From a bacterium (GTDB lineage Bacteria; Bacillota_I; Bacilli_A; RF39; UBA660), in the NCBI GenBank assembly GCA_019421005.1, contig JAHZGA010000010.1:1-33362 (forward strand): a stretch of 33,362 bases of DNA, in the 5' to 3' direction. The translations under genes and the position numbers were made by a program. The first letter of the stretch is position 1; every line of letters begins with the position of its first letter. Shown one piece after another: positions 1 through 6,303 of this stretch. Below the pieces are notes generated by a model that was given only the letters and a program-made list of their open reading frames with translations, did no database searches and was not told the DNA's origin.

Positions 1-61
1 AAAAAGAAAATTTTATAAAGTTTTGTATTAAAATACTTGACTTTATTATGGGAGGTGAAGT

Positions 62-496
62 ATGGTAAATACTCAAGGATTAATGTATGCTACATTAGGT
101 TTAGGAATAGGAATACTACTTACTTTTTTAGCAGTTATTGTTTTGATTGTAGCTGCAAATTGGAAAATTTTTGTTAAAGCAGGTGAAAGTGGTTGGAAAG
201 CTTTGATACCTTATTATAATACATATATTTTATGTAAAATATCTAAAGTACCAACATTATTTATAGCATGGATCATTTTTTCTGTAATAGGTTTAGGTTT
301 TAATTTTTATGATAATTTATGGATTGAAACTGCTGGAGAACTTGGAACATTTGTTGTTTCTATTCTAATAAGTATTAATTTAGGAAAGGCTTTTAATAAA
401 TCAACAGGATTTATAGTTGGATTGGTTTTATTACCAGTGATTTTCTATCCTATTTTAGCATTTGGTTCATCAACGTATGATGAAACTTCTAACTAA
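62..496 (+). CDS. DUF5684-type small integral membrane protein
   Basis: A 144-residue protein with four probable membrane segments: an N-terminal one around residues 8-32, and three more around 57-80, 95-108 and 115-140. The segment after the first helix (GESGWKALIPYYN, about residues 40-52) is the pattern I associate with DUF5684 proteins, often annotated as signal-peptidase-like; I see no catalytic residues and give no function. The start is ATG with GGAGGTG at 51-57. The last 35 codons are duplicated 5.7 kb downstream (6105-6209), so this copy is the intact gene left of an inserted island. Family assignment is from recognition of the sequence, not a search. Confidence 0.75.
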   Translation: MVNTQGLMYATLGLGIGILLTFLAVIVLIVAANWKIFVKAGESGWKALIPYYNTYILCKISKVPTLFIAWIIFSVIGLGFNFYDNLWIETAGELGTFVVSILISINLGKAFNKSTGFIVGLVLLPVIFYPILAFGSSTYDETSN

Positions 497-522
497 AAGT
501 ATATTAAAATATGCTTTTTTTT
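495..522 (+). terminator. Rho-independent terminator of the DUF5684 gene
   Basis: The stop codon runs into an A-rich arm AAAAGTATATT that pairs, with one G-T wobble, with AATATGCTTTT, followed by a run of T. The same terminator recurs in the right copy of the repeat at 6208-6235. Confidence 0.7.
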
Positions 523-530
523 AAAACCAC

Positions 531-559
531 TTCAAATTGAATTAAAAAAATGTTATAAT
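531..559 (+). promoter_or_regulatory. Duplicated promoter, left copy, without its gene
   Basis: TTCAAA (531-536) and TATAAT (554-559) are separated by 17 bp. In the right copy the same promoter stands before the M23 peptidase gene. Here transcription would start near 566 and meet the hairpin at 585-630 almost at once, so it can only make a short RNA unless read-through occurs. Confidence 0.6.
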
Positions 560-584
560 CTTTTGACAGTTGTACAATATAAAA

Positions 585-630
585 GCTCTTGCAATTCCTT
601 GTAATCAAGGGAAAAAGCAAGAGTTTTTTT
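585..630 (+). terminator. Strong hairpin with T-tract: terminator or tiny RNA behind the orphan promoter
   Basis: CTCTTGC (586-592) pairs perfectly with GCAAGAG (617-623), followed by seven T. An inner helix CCTT/AAGG (597-600/607-610) stacks above it. It lies about 20 nt after the expected start of transcription from the promoter at 531-559, so promoter plus hairpin would define an RNA of roughly 60 nt. It may simply insulate the island from upstream transcription. Confidence 0.7.
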
Positions 631-948
631 CTTCAAAAAATGTAAGACTTCTCTATATTTAAAAAAAAACATCAAAATCTTTATAATTTATTATTCCAAA
701 GTTGTTTCTAAAATTAAATGTTTCACGTGAGCCATTTGTTAAATCATTTCTAATATATGATGAACGGAAAATAATATTATTTTATAAATTTTTAATTTAA
801 TATTTACGACAATGATTTAAAATTATGATCATGTTGTTTTGTTATATGGTTATAATTATTTTTTATATCTATAATTTTGTTTTTGTACTACTTATTTAAT
901 TATAATAGATGTTAATAAAACATATATAGTTATAAAAATTATATATTT
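631..948 (+). other. AT-rich leader region before the island's first operon; contains a probable promoter
   Basis: I see no gene here. TATAAT at 901-906 with a weak -35 TTGTTT at 877-882 (18-bp spacer) could start the first island operon, leaving a leader of about 85 nt. Several short open frames lack ribosome binding sites and look like chance. Confidence 0.4.
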
Positions 949-984
949 TTCATTTCATAATTACAGTGTTAAAATGAAAATGAA
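949..984 (+). promoter_or_regulatory. Leader hairpin directly before the ribosome binding site of the island operon
   Basis: TTCATTTCAT (949-958) pairs with ATGAAAATGAA (974-984) with a single bulged A and a 15-nt loop. The 3' arm runs into the Shine-Dalgarno sequence AAGGAGGTGA (983-992). A structure so placed could modulate translation of the kinase gene, but chance pairing in AT-rich DNA is possible. Confidence 0.3.
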
Positions 985-996
985 GGAGGTGAAACT

Positions 997-1638
997 ATGA
1001 TAATTGCTGTAAGTGGTTATCCTGGCAGTGGAAAAACTTCATTATGTAAATTGCTTTCAGAAAATGATAATTTTATTTCGTTTGAGTTAGGTATATTATT
1101 TAGAAGTTTGTTAATGTTCTGTAAAGATAATTCTATTGATATTAATTGTTTTTCAGAGAAAAAAATATATAATAACTTAAATATTTCATATTTAATTAAT
1201 TCAGAAAATCAAATGGAATTTATAATAGATGGATTTCGTTTTGAATTTGATAAATTATTTAATTTGAAAATGAATATGGAAACGGTAAAATTTGGGGGAC
1301 TAATTGGTGATGATATGAATAAGAATATTGAAAAAATCATAAAAGAAATAGCTGATGAATATAATTTGATTTTAAATGTAAGAAAACCTTTCTCTGTTTA
1401 TCCAGAATTAGATTTACACATATTTTTGATTGCTGATTTTCTTACGAGATCTAAAAGAAAAGCAGAATTAAATAATATTTCTCTAGTGGAAGCAATGAAA
1501 AAGCTTAAAGAACGAGACATAATGGAAAAAAATAATGATTTTTTAGAAGTTAGAGATAATAGTAAAATAATAAATACAACAACTTCTGATGTAAATGATA
1601 CATATATTAAGGTAAAAAAATTGATAAGGAGATTGTAA
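997..1638 (+). CDS. Cytidylate-kinase-like P-loop nucleotide kinase
   Basis: 213 residues. A Walker A loop GYPGSGKT lies at residues 7-14, right after the first beta strand, as in nucleoside monophosphate kinases. Near residues 150-175 a basic region (RSKRKAELNN ... KLKERD) resembles the lid of cytidylate kinases, and the ending RDNSKIINTTTSDVND resembles the CMP-kinase C-terminus, where Arg-Asp and a Thr/Asp cluster close the fold. The middle is divergent, so the substrate is uncertain: CMP/dCMP or another nucleotide. ATG with an excellent Shine-Dalgarno (983-992). It opens a tightly packed operon with a radical SAM enzyme, an MBL hydrolase and a CYTH-like protein. Kinase fold is confident; the cytidylate preference is inference. 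Confidence 0.65.
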   Translation: MIIAVSGYPGSGKTSLCKLLSENDNFISFELGILFRSLLMFCKDNSIDINCFSEKKIYNNLNISYLINSENQMEFIIDGFRFEFDKLFNLKMNMETVKFGGLIGDDMNKNIEKIIKEIADEYNLILNVRKPFSVYPELDLHIFLIADFLTRSKRKAELNNISLVEAMKKLKERDIMEKNNDFLEVRDNSKIINTTTSDVNDTYIKVKKLIRRL

Positions 1639-2448
1639 ATGAGAAAATTGGGTAATTTAACATTAATTTTGGGGTCGTATAAGTGTGATAAAAGTTGTCC
1701 ATTTTGTATTGCTAAAAACAATCATAAGTTTTCTATGATGGATGACAATATTTATAAAATAGAAGAAATTTTACACAATATGAAAAAATTAAATATTCAT
1801 TTTGAAAGATTTGTTATAAGTGGAAATGGAGAACCATCTTTATATGACGTAAAATTTTTAAAGCATATAAAAAATATACTTATGAAGTACATTGAATTGT
1901 TTGATGGTGTTAGAATTCATACCTCTGGTCATATTTTTTTTGAAGATGAAATAGAATTAAAACCTGAATTTGAAATACTTAGATTATCATTATTATCAAG
2001 TTTAGATATGTTAGTTTTAAAATATAAAAGAAATTATTTGTTAACAGAAAATTTCAATAAAGCTCTAAAAATAAAAATGGATATGGGGCTTACTGATTAT
2101 TTTAATTATGATAAATTTGAAGATACTTTATTATCATTTTTAATAAAATATAAGAATATTGAAACAATTAGACTCAAAAAACTAATGAATGGGGATAATA
2201 TAATGTCTTCTCAAGGAGAATGGGTTTTAAAACATAATATAAGTGAAAAACAAAAAAATGAACTCATAGATAAATTAAATAAATTAAATAATACTTTAAG
2301 GAAAAATAATGTTACTAGTAAAATTATTTATGATATAGCTGGAAATTATGAAAATGATTTAGTTATTAGCAACGGAAGACTATTAGACTATTCAAATAAT
2401 GTTATAAAAAAGAAAATGCTATTAAAACGATGTGATATAAATGAATAA
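1639..2448 (+). CDS. Radical SAM enzyme of unknown substrate
   Basis: 269 residues. The cluster-binding motif CDKSCPFC (Cys16, Cys20, Cys23; CX3CX2C) is at the N-terminus, followed by SGNGEPS (61-67), the variant of the GGE motif that contacts S-adenosylmethionine. A strand with IRLKKLMNG (about residues 176-184) fits the later barrel strands. I see no extra cysteine cluster (no SPASM or TWITCH domain), so it is a minimal radical SAM protein. The ATG follows the kinase stop directly, with AGGAGA just upstream, and the gene overlaps the next one by 8 bp, so the proteins are almost certainly co-produced. The kinase next door hints at a nucleotide or nucleoside substrate; that is inference. Confidence 0.8.
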   Translation: MRKLGNLTLILGSYKCDKSCPFCIAKNNHKFSMMDDNIYKIEEILHNMKKLNIHFERFVISGNGEPSLYDVKFLKHIKNILMKYIELFDGVRIHTSGHIFFEDEIELKPEFEILRLSLLSSLDMLVLKYKRNYLLTENFNKALKIKMDMGLTDYFNYDKFEDTLLSFLIKYKNIETIRLKKLMNGDNIMSSQGEWVLKHNISEKQKNELIDKLNKLNNTLRKNNVTSKIIYDIAGNYENDLVISNGRLLDYSNNVIKKKMLLKRCDINE

Positions 2449-3154
2449 ACTAATTTTTATAGGTCGTGATGGTTCTTTTTCAGCTAATAGTAATAATAGT
2501 GCATATTTAATAAAAGATGATATAATAGTATTGTTTGATTGTGGCGAAACTGTATTTAAACAACTATTAAGTTTAAATATATTAAACGCTAATTTAAATA
2601 AAATATATATAATTGTAACTCACTTTCATTCTGATCATGTTGGTAGTCTTGGTAGCTTAATATTTTTTTGTAGATATAAAAAAATCAAATGTAATGTTGT
2701 ATTCCCTAATTTACAAACAATCAGACAATATTTACAGATTATTGGTATTGATGATTCTTTATATAAATCTATTTTACCGTGTAATATACCTGATTTTTAT
2801 TTAAGAGAATATCCTCAAGTTCATGGAGATTACTTTAATAATAAATTTCATGCTATACCAACATATGGTTATCATTTTATTTCAAATAATTATAATTTTT
2901 ATTTTAGCGGTGATTCGTTAGTTATTAATAAAAATGCTTTAAGGGATTTTTTAGAAAATAAAATTGAAATTATGTATCACGATGTATCGTTTGATAGTTT
3001 TCCAGTTCATTTGTCGTTTAATGATTTATGTAAGTCTATTCCTTTAAATCAAAGAAAGAGAGTTTATTGTATGCATATATCAGGTGATTATAATATAGAA
3101 AAAATAAGAAATAATGGTTTTAATGTTGTTAAAGTAAAGGAGAGAGTTGAATGA
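2441..3154 (+). CDS. MBL-fold metallohydrolase
   Basis: 237 residues. The metal-binding motif THFHSDH (His61, His63, Asp65, His66) is intact, and later ligands can be assigned: a His near 146 (VHGDYFN or the following FHAIPTYGYH), Asp in FSGDS (about 165) and His in YCMHISGD (about 216). The layout resembles the RNase Z / PhnP / PqqB branch that hydrolyses phosphodiesters or cyclic phosphates, rather than beta-lactams. It overlaps the radical SAM gene by 8 bp and the next gene by 4 bp (ATGA). In this operon it could open a cyclic nucleotide-like intermediate; that is a guess from context. Confidence 0.8.
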   Translation: MNKLIFIGRDGSFSANSNNSAYLIKDDIIVLFDCGETVFKQLLSLNILNANLNKIYIIVTHFHSDHVGSLGSLIFFCRYKKIKCNVVFPNLQTIRQYLQIIGIDDSLYKSILPCNIPDFYLREYPQVHGDYFNNKFHAIPTYGYHFISNNYNFYFSGDSLVINKNALRDFLENKIEIMYHDVSFDSFPVHLSFNDLCKSIPLNQRKRVYCMHISGDYNIEKIRNNGFNVVKVKERVE

Positions 3155-3729
3155 ATAAAGAAATAGAAATATGTGTTAAGTGTTATGATTCGTTAGAAGA
3201 ATTAAATAAGAAACTTAAATTAAATAAATTTGTTGTTAAAGAAGATTTTATTTTAAAAGATATATATATGTCAAATGAATTAAAAGAAATAAAGAATAAA
3301 AATTATCCAAATTTATTAAGTGATTATTTACTTATAAGGGAGACAGTAGGAAAAAGAAAAACAATAGTACACAAGTGTAAAAAATATGATGGAAATGGTG
3401 GAATAATTAACCAAAAAAATTCAAAATGTGGGATATTAGATATAAAAAATGCATACGATCTTTTATTAAGTATTGGCTATAGAGAGTTTTTAAGGTTGGA
3501 AGATCATAATATCCTTGTTTCTAATAATAAAAATGAATTATATATTCAAGTGTTATCATCTGGAGATATTTATATAGAAATGGAAAGTAGACAAATATAT
3601 TCTCCCATAAAAAATGGAGAAAATATCCAAGAACTTATTAACTCCTTAAAACAATATAATTTTAATATAGGTGATTTCTTTTTTGAAAATAAAGCTATAA
3701 ACACATTGAAAACAGATGAAAAATTATAA
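3151..3729 (+). CDS. Divergent CYTH-like protein
   Basis: 192 residues. The order of elements matches a CYTH triphosphate-tunnel protein: an acidic N-terminal strand (KEIEICVKC, 3-11), a segment YLLIRE (59-64) where CYTH proteins have RLR, a basic strand IVHKCKKYD (72-80), and a second half with LLLSIGYREFLRLEDH (104-119) followed by YIQV and YIEME strands. Several charged tunnel residues look substituted, so it may be inactive or bind a different ligand. It overlaps the MBL gene by 4 bp and ends the first operon of the island. It is a plausible diverged partner of the canonical CYTH protein that follows. The assignment needs a profile or structure comparison. Confidence 0.45.
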   Translation: MNKEIEICVKCYDSLEELNKKLKLNKFVVKEDFILKDIYMSNELKEIKNKNYPNLLSDYLLIRETVGKRKTIVHKCKKYDGNGGIINQKNSKCGILDIKNAYDLLLSIGYREFLRLEDHNILVSNNKNELYIQVLSSGDIYIEMESRQIYSPIKNGENIQELINSLKQYNFNIGDFFFENKAINTLKTDEKL

Positions 3730-3757
3730 AATTTTCTTCCATATTACTATAATTATA

Positions 3758-3786
3758 TTGACAATTTTGTTATTTTAATTTATTAT
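3758..3786 (+). promoter_or_regulatory. Promoter for the CYTH / radical SAM-LysR unit
   Basis: TTGACA (3758-3763), 17-bp spacer, TATTAT (3781-3786). It starts a second transcript within the island; the start point would be near 3793, about 20 nt before the GTG of the next gene. Confidence 0.65.
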
Positions 3787-3813
3787 ATCATTTATAAAGA
3801 GAGGTGTAAGTAA

Positions 3814-4356
3814 GTGAAAACAGAGTATGAATGCACGATATTAGATGTAGATATTAACAGTTTTGTTAAAAAAATAAAGAATTTAGGAGCTACCTTTATT
3901 GGAGAATATTTTCAAAGAAGATATGTTTATGATTTTAATCCTAAAGAAGAAGGTAAGTGGATTAGGTTAAGAACTAATGGAGAAAAAACAACACTGACAA
4001 TTAAGAATATATTAGATAAAAATGATATTGGGGGTACTACAGAATTGGAAATAATAGTATCTGATTTTGACCAAACCAATAATATTCTTGAAGAATTAGG
4101 CTATATTCATAGAAACTATCAAGAAAATAAGAGAATAAGGTATATTCTTGATAATGTAGAAATAGATATTGATACCTGGCCTTTAATTCCAACTTATGTA
4201 GAGATAGAAGGAAAAAATAAAGAAGAGGTTATTAGAACTTTAAAAAAATTAGGATATGAAAATAGCGAAAAAGTAACAACTTTAGATGTTACAAGTATAT
4301 ATAATGAAATTTATAAGATAGATATATTAAAAATAAAAAAATTAAAGTTTAACTAG
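3814..4356 (+). CDS. CYTH domain protein (class IV adenylate cyclase / triphosphatase superfamily)
   Basis: 180 residues. It shows the CYTH layout in order: EYE at 4-6 (the usual ExExK signature, but Thr8 stands where Lys is expected), WIRLR at 49-53, TLTIK at 60-64, TELEI at 76-80, KRIRY at 106-110, and VEIDIDTWP (115-123) followed by YVEIEG (128-133). These strands form a tunnel that binds triphosphates and metal. Family members cleave thiamine triphosphate or tripolyphosphate, or cyclise ATP; the sequence does not tell which. Start is GTG with GAGAGGTG just upstream. It is co-transcribed with the radical SAM-LysR fusion (24 bp apart). Confidence 0.8.
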   Translation: MKTEYECTILDVDINSFVKKIKNLGATFIGEYFQRRYVYDFNPKEEGKWIRLRTNGEKTTLTIKNILDKNDIGGTTELEIIVSDFDQTNNILEELGYIHRNYQENKRIRYILDNVEIDIDTWPLIPTYVEIEGKNKEEVIRTLKKLGYENSEKVTTLDVTSIYNEIYKIDILKIKKLKFN

Positions 4357-4380
4357 AAAATCTTTTGGTGGAGGATAAAT

Positions 4381-6072
4381 ATGGAAGTGTGTTGGAATAT
4401 TACGAATCGTTGTAATAGAAATTGTAAGTTTTGTTTTAGAGATAAAGAATCAACAGAGTTATCTTATGAGGAAAATATCAAAATTTTGGATTATTTTGAA
4501 AAAATTGGAGTAACTAAAATCACTTTTGCTGGAGGGGAGCCATTTTTATATAAAGATATAAAAAAAATACTAAAAATTAGTAAAGAAAAAAATATTTATA
4601 CTAAAGTTACTACCAATGGCTCTTTAATTAATGAAAAAAATATAGAGAGTTATTTCAAATATGTTGATAGGGTAGCATTTTCAGTTGATTCTGCTTCTGA
4701 AGACGAAAATTATTTTCTTGGAAGAGGAGTTAATCATTATACGCATATAAAAGAAATAATTCCAGTTATAAAAAAGAAATATCCTCGAATTAAAATTGAA
4801 ATCAACACAGTTATTACAAATCAAACAATTAATGGAATTGATTTGTTATATGAATCAATATTAGAATTTTTTCAACCACACACAATAAATAAGTGGAAAT
4901 TACTCAGATTTTCACCATTAAGGGGAACGGCAAAAGAAAAAGAAAAAAATTTTGCAATAGGTAATAATGATTTTAACGCTATACAAAAAAAATATAGTAG
5001 TCTTTTTGCACCTTTTCCGATTGTGATTGCTGATACTAAAGATTTATTTAATAAAACAGTAGTTACTCCATCTGGATTATTAGAAACATATAAAAATGGT
5101 AAAAGTATATATAAAGATTTAAGAAAAATAACACAATCAGGTAAGAAAAAAAGTTATTCTGTAAGTGATAATAATATAGATTTAGACATAAATCTTAACT
5201 CTTATAAAGATTTCTACAATGTTGTACAATATGGAAGTTTATCATTAGCCTCAAAGAAAACGTATGTATCTCAACCGGCAATTTCAAAATCCATAAAAAA
5301 TTTAGAAGAAAAGCTAAATGTTACATTATTCAATAGAACTATTAATGGAATGAACTTAACTGAAATTGGTGAAGAATTTTATTACTATGTTAAGAAAGCG
5401 TATAATAATCTAAAAATGGGATATCGGTGCATCATAGAAAAATCTAATATAAATAATTGCAAATTACTTATTGGAGTTCCAAGCCATATTGCTTCATTCT
5501 GTATATTTGATATTATTAAGAAATTTCATATTGATTTTCCTCAAATAAAAATAGAGATTGTTTCACGACCTACAGTTGAATTAATTAATCAACTTGAAAG
5601 TCATGATTTAGATTTTGTTATAGATACATCTCCAATTGAGAAAAATAATAAACTACATGTTGAAAAATTCACAAAAATAGACCACTGTTTTGTTGGAATA
5701 AAAAAACATAATTACAACGCTGTTATAAGTAATTTAGCAGAACTTAGTAAATATCCTCTCATATTGCCAGTGTCAAAAAGCTCTCATAGAAAAAGATTAA
5801 ATGAACTATTTAATTATTTTAATGTTAAAGTAAATAATGTAATTTCTATTGAAACATCTGAACTAATTAAGGAATCTATTTTGCAAGATTTAGGAATTGG
5901 TTATATACTTAAGGATGCAGTAACACGGGAAATAAATAATGGTATATTGGAAATTATAGAATTAGAAGAAAAATTACCATTTGTATCATTGAATATAGTT
6001 TACATGGATAAATATCTAACAGAAACTTCTAAATTGTTTATTGAAAAGTACCTAAAGAAAAATGTCAATTGA
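4381..6072 (+). CDS. Fusion of a viperin-like radical SAM domain with a LysR-type transcriptional regulator
   Basis: 563 residues in one uninterrupted frame. Residues 1-250 are a radical SAM domain: CNRNCKFCF (Cys11, Cys15, Cys18), AGGEPF (50-55), TTNGSLI (77-83), then SVDSASEDENYFLGRG (101-116), EINTVIT (140-146), INKWKLLRF (169-177) and FAIGNNDF (191-198). The order and wording of these segments resemble viperin, which converts CTP to ddhCTP. A Lys that I recall as important for CTP binding in viperin appears as Glu140, while Asn142 and Lys173 are kept, so the substrate may differ. Residues 275-336 are a LysR winged helix (SQPAISKSIKNLEEKL, LFNR, LTEIG), and 360-563 a periplasmic-binding-protein-type sensor. 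The viperin C-terminal lobe appears to be replaced by the regulator. Enzyme plus regulator in one chain is unusual; the viperin link is moderate-confidence inference. Confidence 0.75.
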   Translation: MEVCWNITNRCNRNCKFCFRDKESTELSYEENIKILDYFEKIGVTKITFAGGEPFLYKDIKKILKISKEKNIYTKVTTNGSLINEKNIESYFKYVDRVAFSVDSASEDENYFLGRGVNHYTHIKEIIPVIKKKYPRIKIEINTVITNQTINGIDLLYESILEFFQPHTINKWKLLRFSPLRGTAKEKEKNFAIGNNDFNAIQKKYSSLFAPFPIVIADTKDLFNKTVVTPSGLLETYKNGKSIYKDLRKITQSGKKKSYSVSDNNIDLDINLNSYKDFYNVVQYGSLSLASKKTYVSQPAISKSIKNLEEKLNVTLFNRTINGMNLTEIGEEFYYYVKKAYNNLKMGYRCIIEKSNINNCKLLIGVPSHIASFCIFDIIKKFHIDFPQIKIEIVSRPTVELINQLESHDLDFVIDTSPIEKNNKLHVEKFTKIDHCFVGIKKHNYNAVISNLAELSKYPLILPVSKSSHRKRLNELFNYFNVKVNNVISIETSELIKESILQDLGIGYILKDAVTREINNGILEIIELEEKLPFVSLNIVYMDKYLTETSKLFIEKYLKKNVN

Positions 6073-6104
6073 TTTGTTATTTATTTAAACCAACAAGATA
6101 ATTA

Positions 6105-6209
6105 TTTAATAAATCAACAGGATTTATAGTTGGATTGGTTTTATTACCAGTAATTTTCTATCCTATTTTAGCATTTGGTTCATCAACGTATGATGAAACT
6201 TCTAACTAA
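6105..6209 (+). pseudogene. 3' fragment of the DUF5684 membrane protein gene
   Basis: The last 34 sense codons and stop of the gene at 62-496, in frame from TTT AAT AAA onward and without a start or ribosome binding site. It is a relic of the event that duplicated the repeat. Confidence 0.9.
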
Positions 6210-6243
6210 AAGTATATTAAAATATGCTTTTTTTTAAAACTAC

Positions 6244-6272
6244 TTCAAATTGAATTAAAAAAATGTTATAAT
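6244..6272 (+). promoter_or_regulatory. Promoter of the M23 peptidase gene (inside the right repeat)
   Basis: TTCAAA (6244-6249), 17-bp spacer, TATAAT (6267-6272). An ATG at 6271 overlaps the -10 box and cannot be the translation start, which supports the ATG at 6304. Confidence 0.75.
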
Positions 6273-6303
6273 GTATATATTAAAAAGAAAGATAGAGGTA
6301 GTT

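Larger units (their letters stand above)
392..559 (+). repeat. 168-bp direct repeat, left copy (island boundary)
   Basis: This segment matches 6105-6272 at a constant offset of 5713 bp with two mismatches (439 G versus 6152 A; 528 C versus 6241 T). It covers the last 35 codons of the DUF5684 gene, its terminator and a promoter ending in TATAAT. Similarity stops abruptly on both sides. The second copy lies directly before the M23 peptidase gene, which suggests that the DUF5684 gene and the peptidase gene were once neighbours separated by a single copy. Confidence 0.95.
560..6104. mobile_element. Probable inserted genomic island carrying a kinase / radical SAM / MBL / CYTH / radical SAM-LysR module
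   Basis: This is the unique sequence between the two 168-bp repeats. It holds six genes on the plus strand in two transcription units (997-3729 and 3814-6072) and no recognisable integrase, transposase or phage gene. Repeats of a gene 3' end on both sides are expected when foreign DNA joins at the end of a gene, either by a recombinase acting in trans or by a single homologous crossover of a circle. The two mismatches fit donor and recipient copies that were already slightly diverged. The insertion itself is inference; the repeats are seen directly. Confidence 0.7.
6105..6272 (+). repeat. 168-bp direct repeat, right copy (island boundary)
   Basis: Second copy of 392-559, with 166 of 168 positions identical. 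It holds the 3' end of the DUF5684 gene without its front, the terminator (6208-6235) and the promoter that here serves the M23 peptidase gene. Confidence 0.95.

Noticed and set aside
560..6104. Insertion sequence or prophage as the cause of the flanking repeats
   Set aside because: No transposase, integrase or phage protein in the segment, no terminal inverted repeats found, and 168-bp repeats are too long for target-site duplications.
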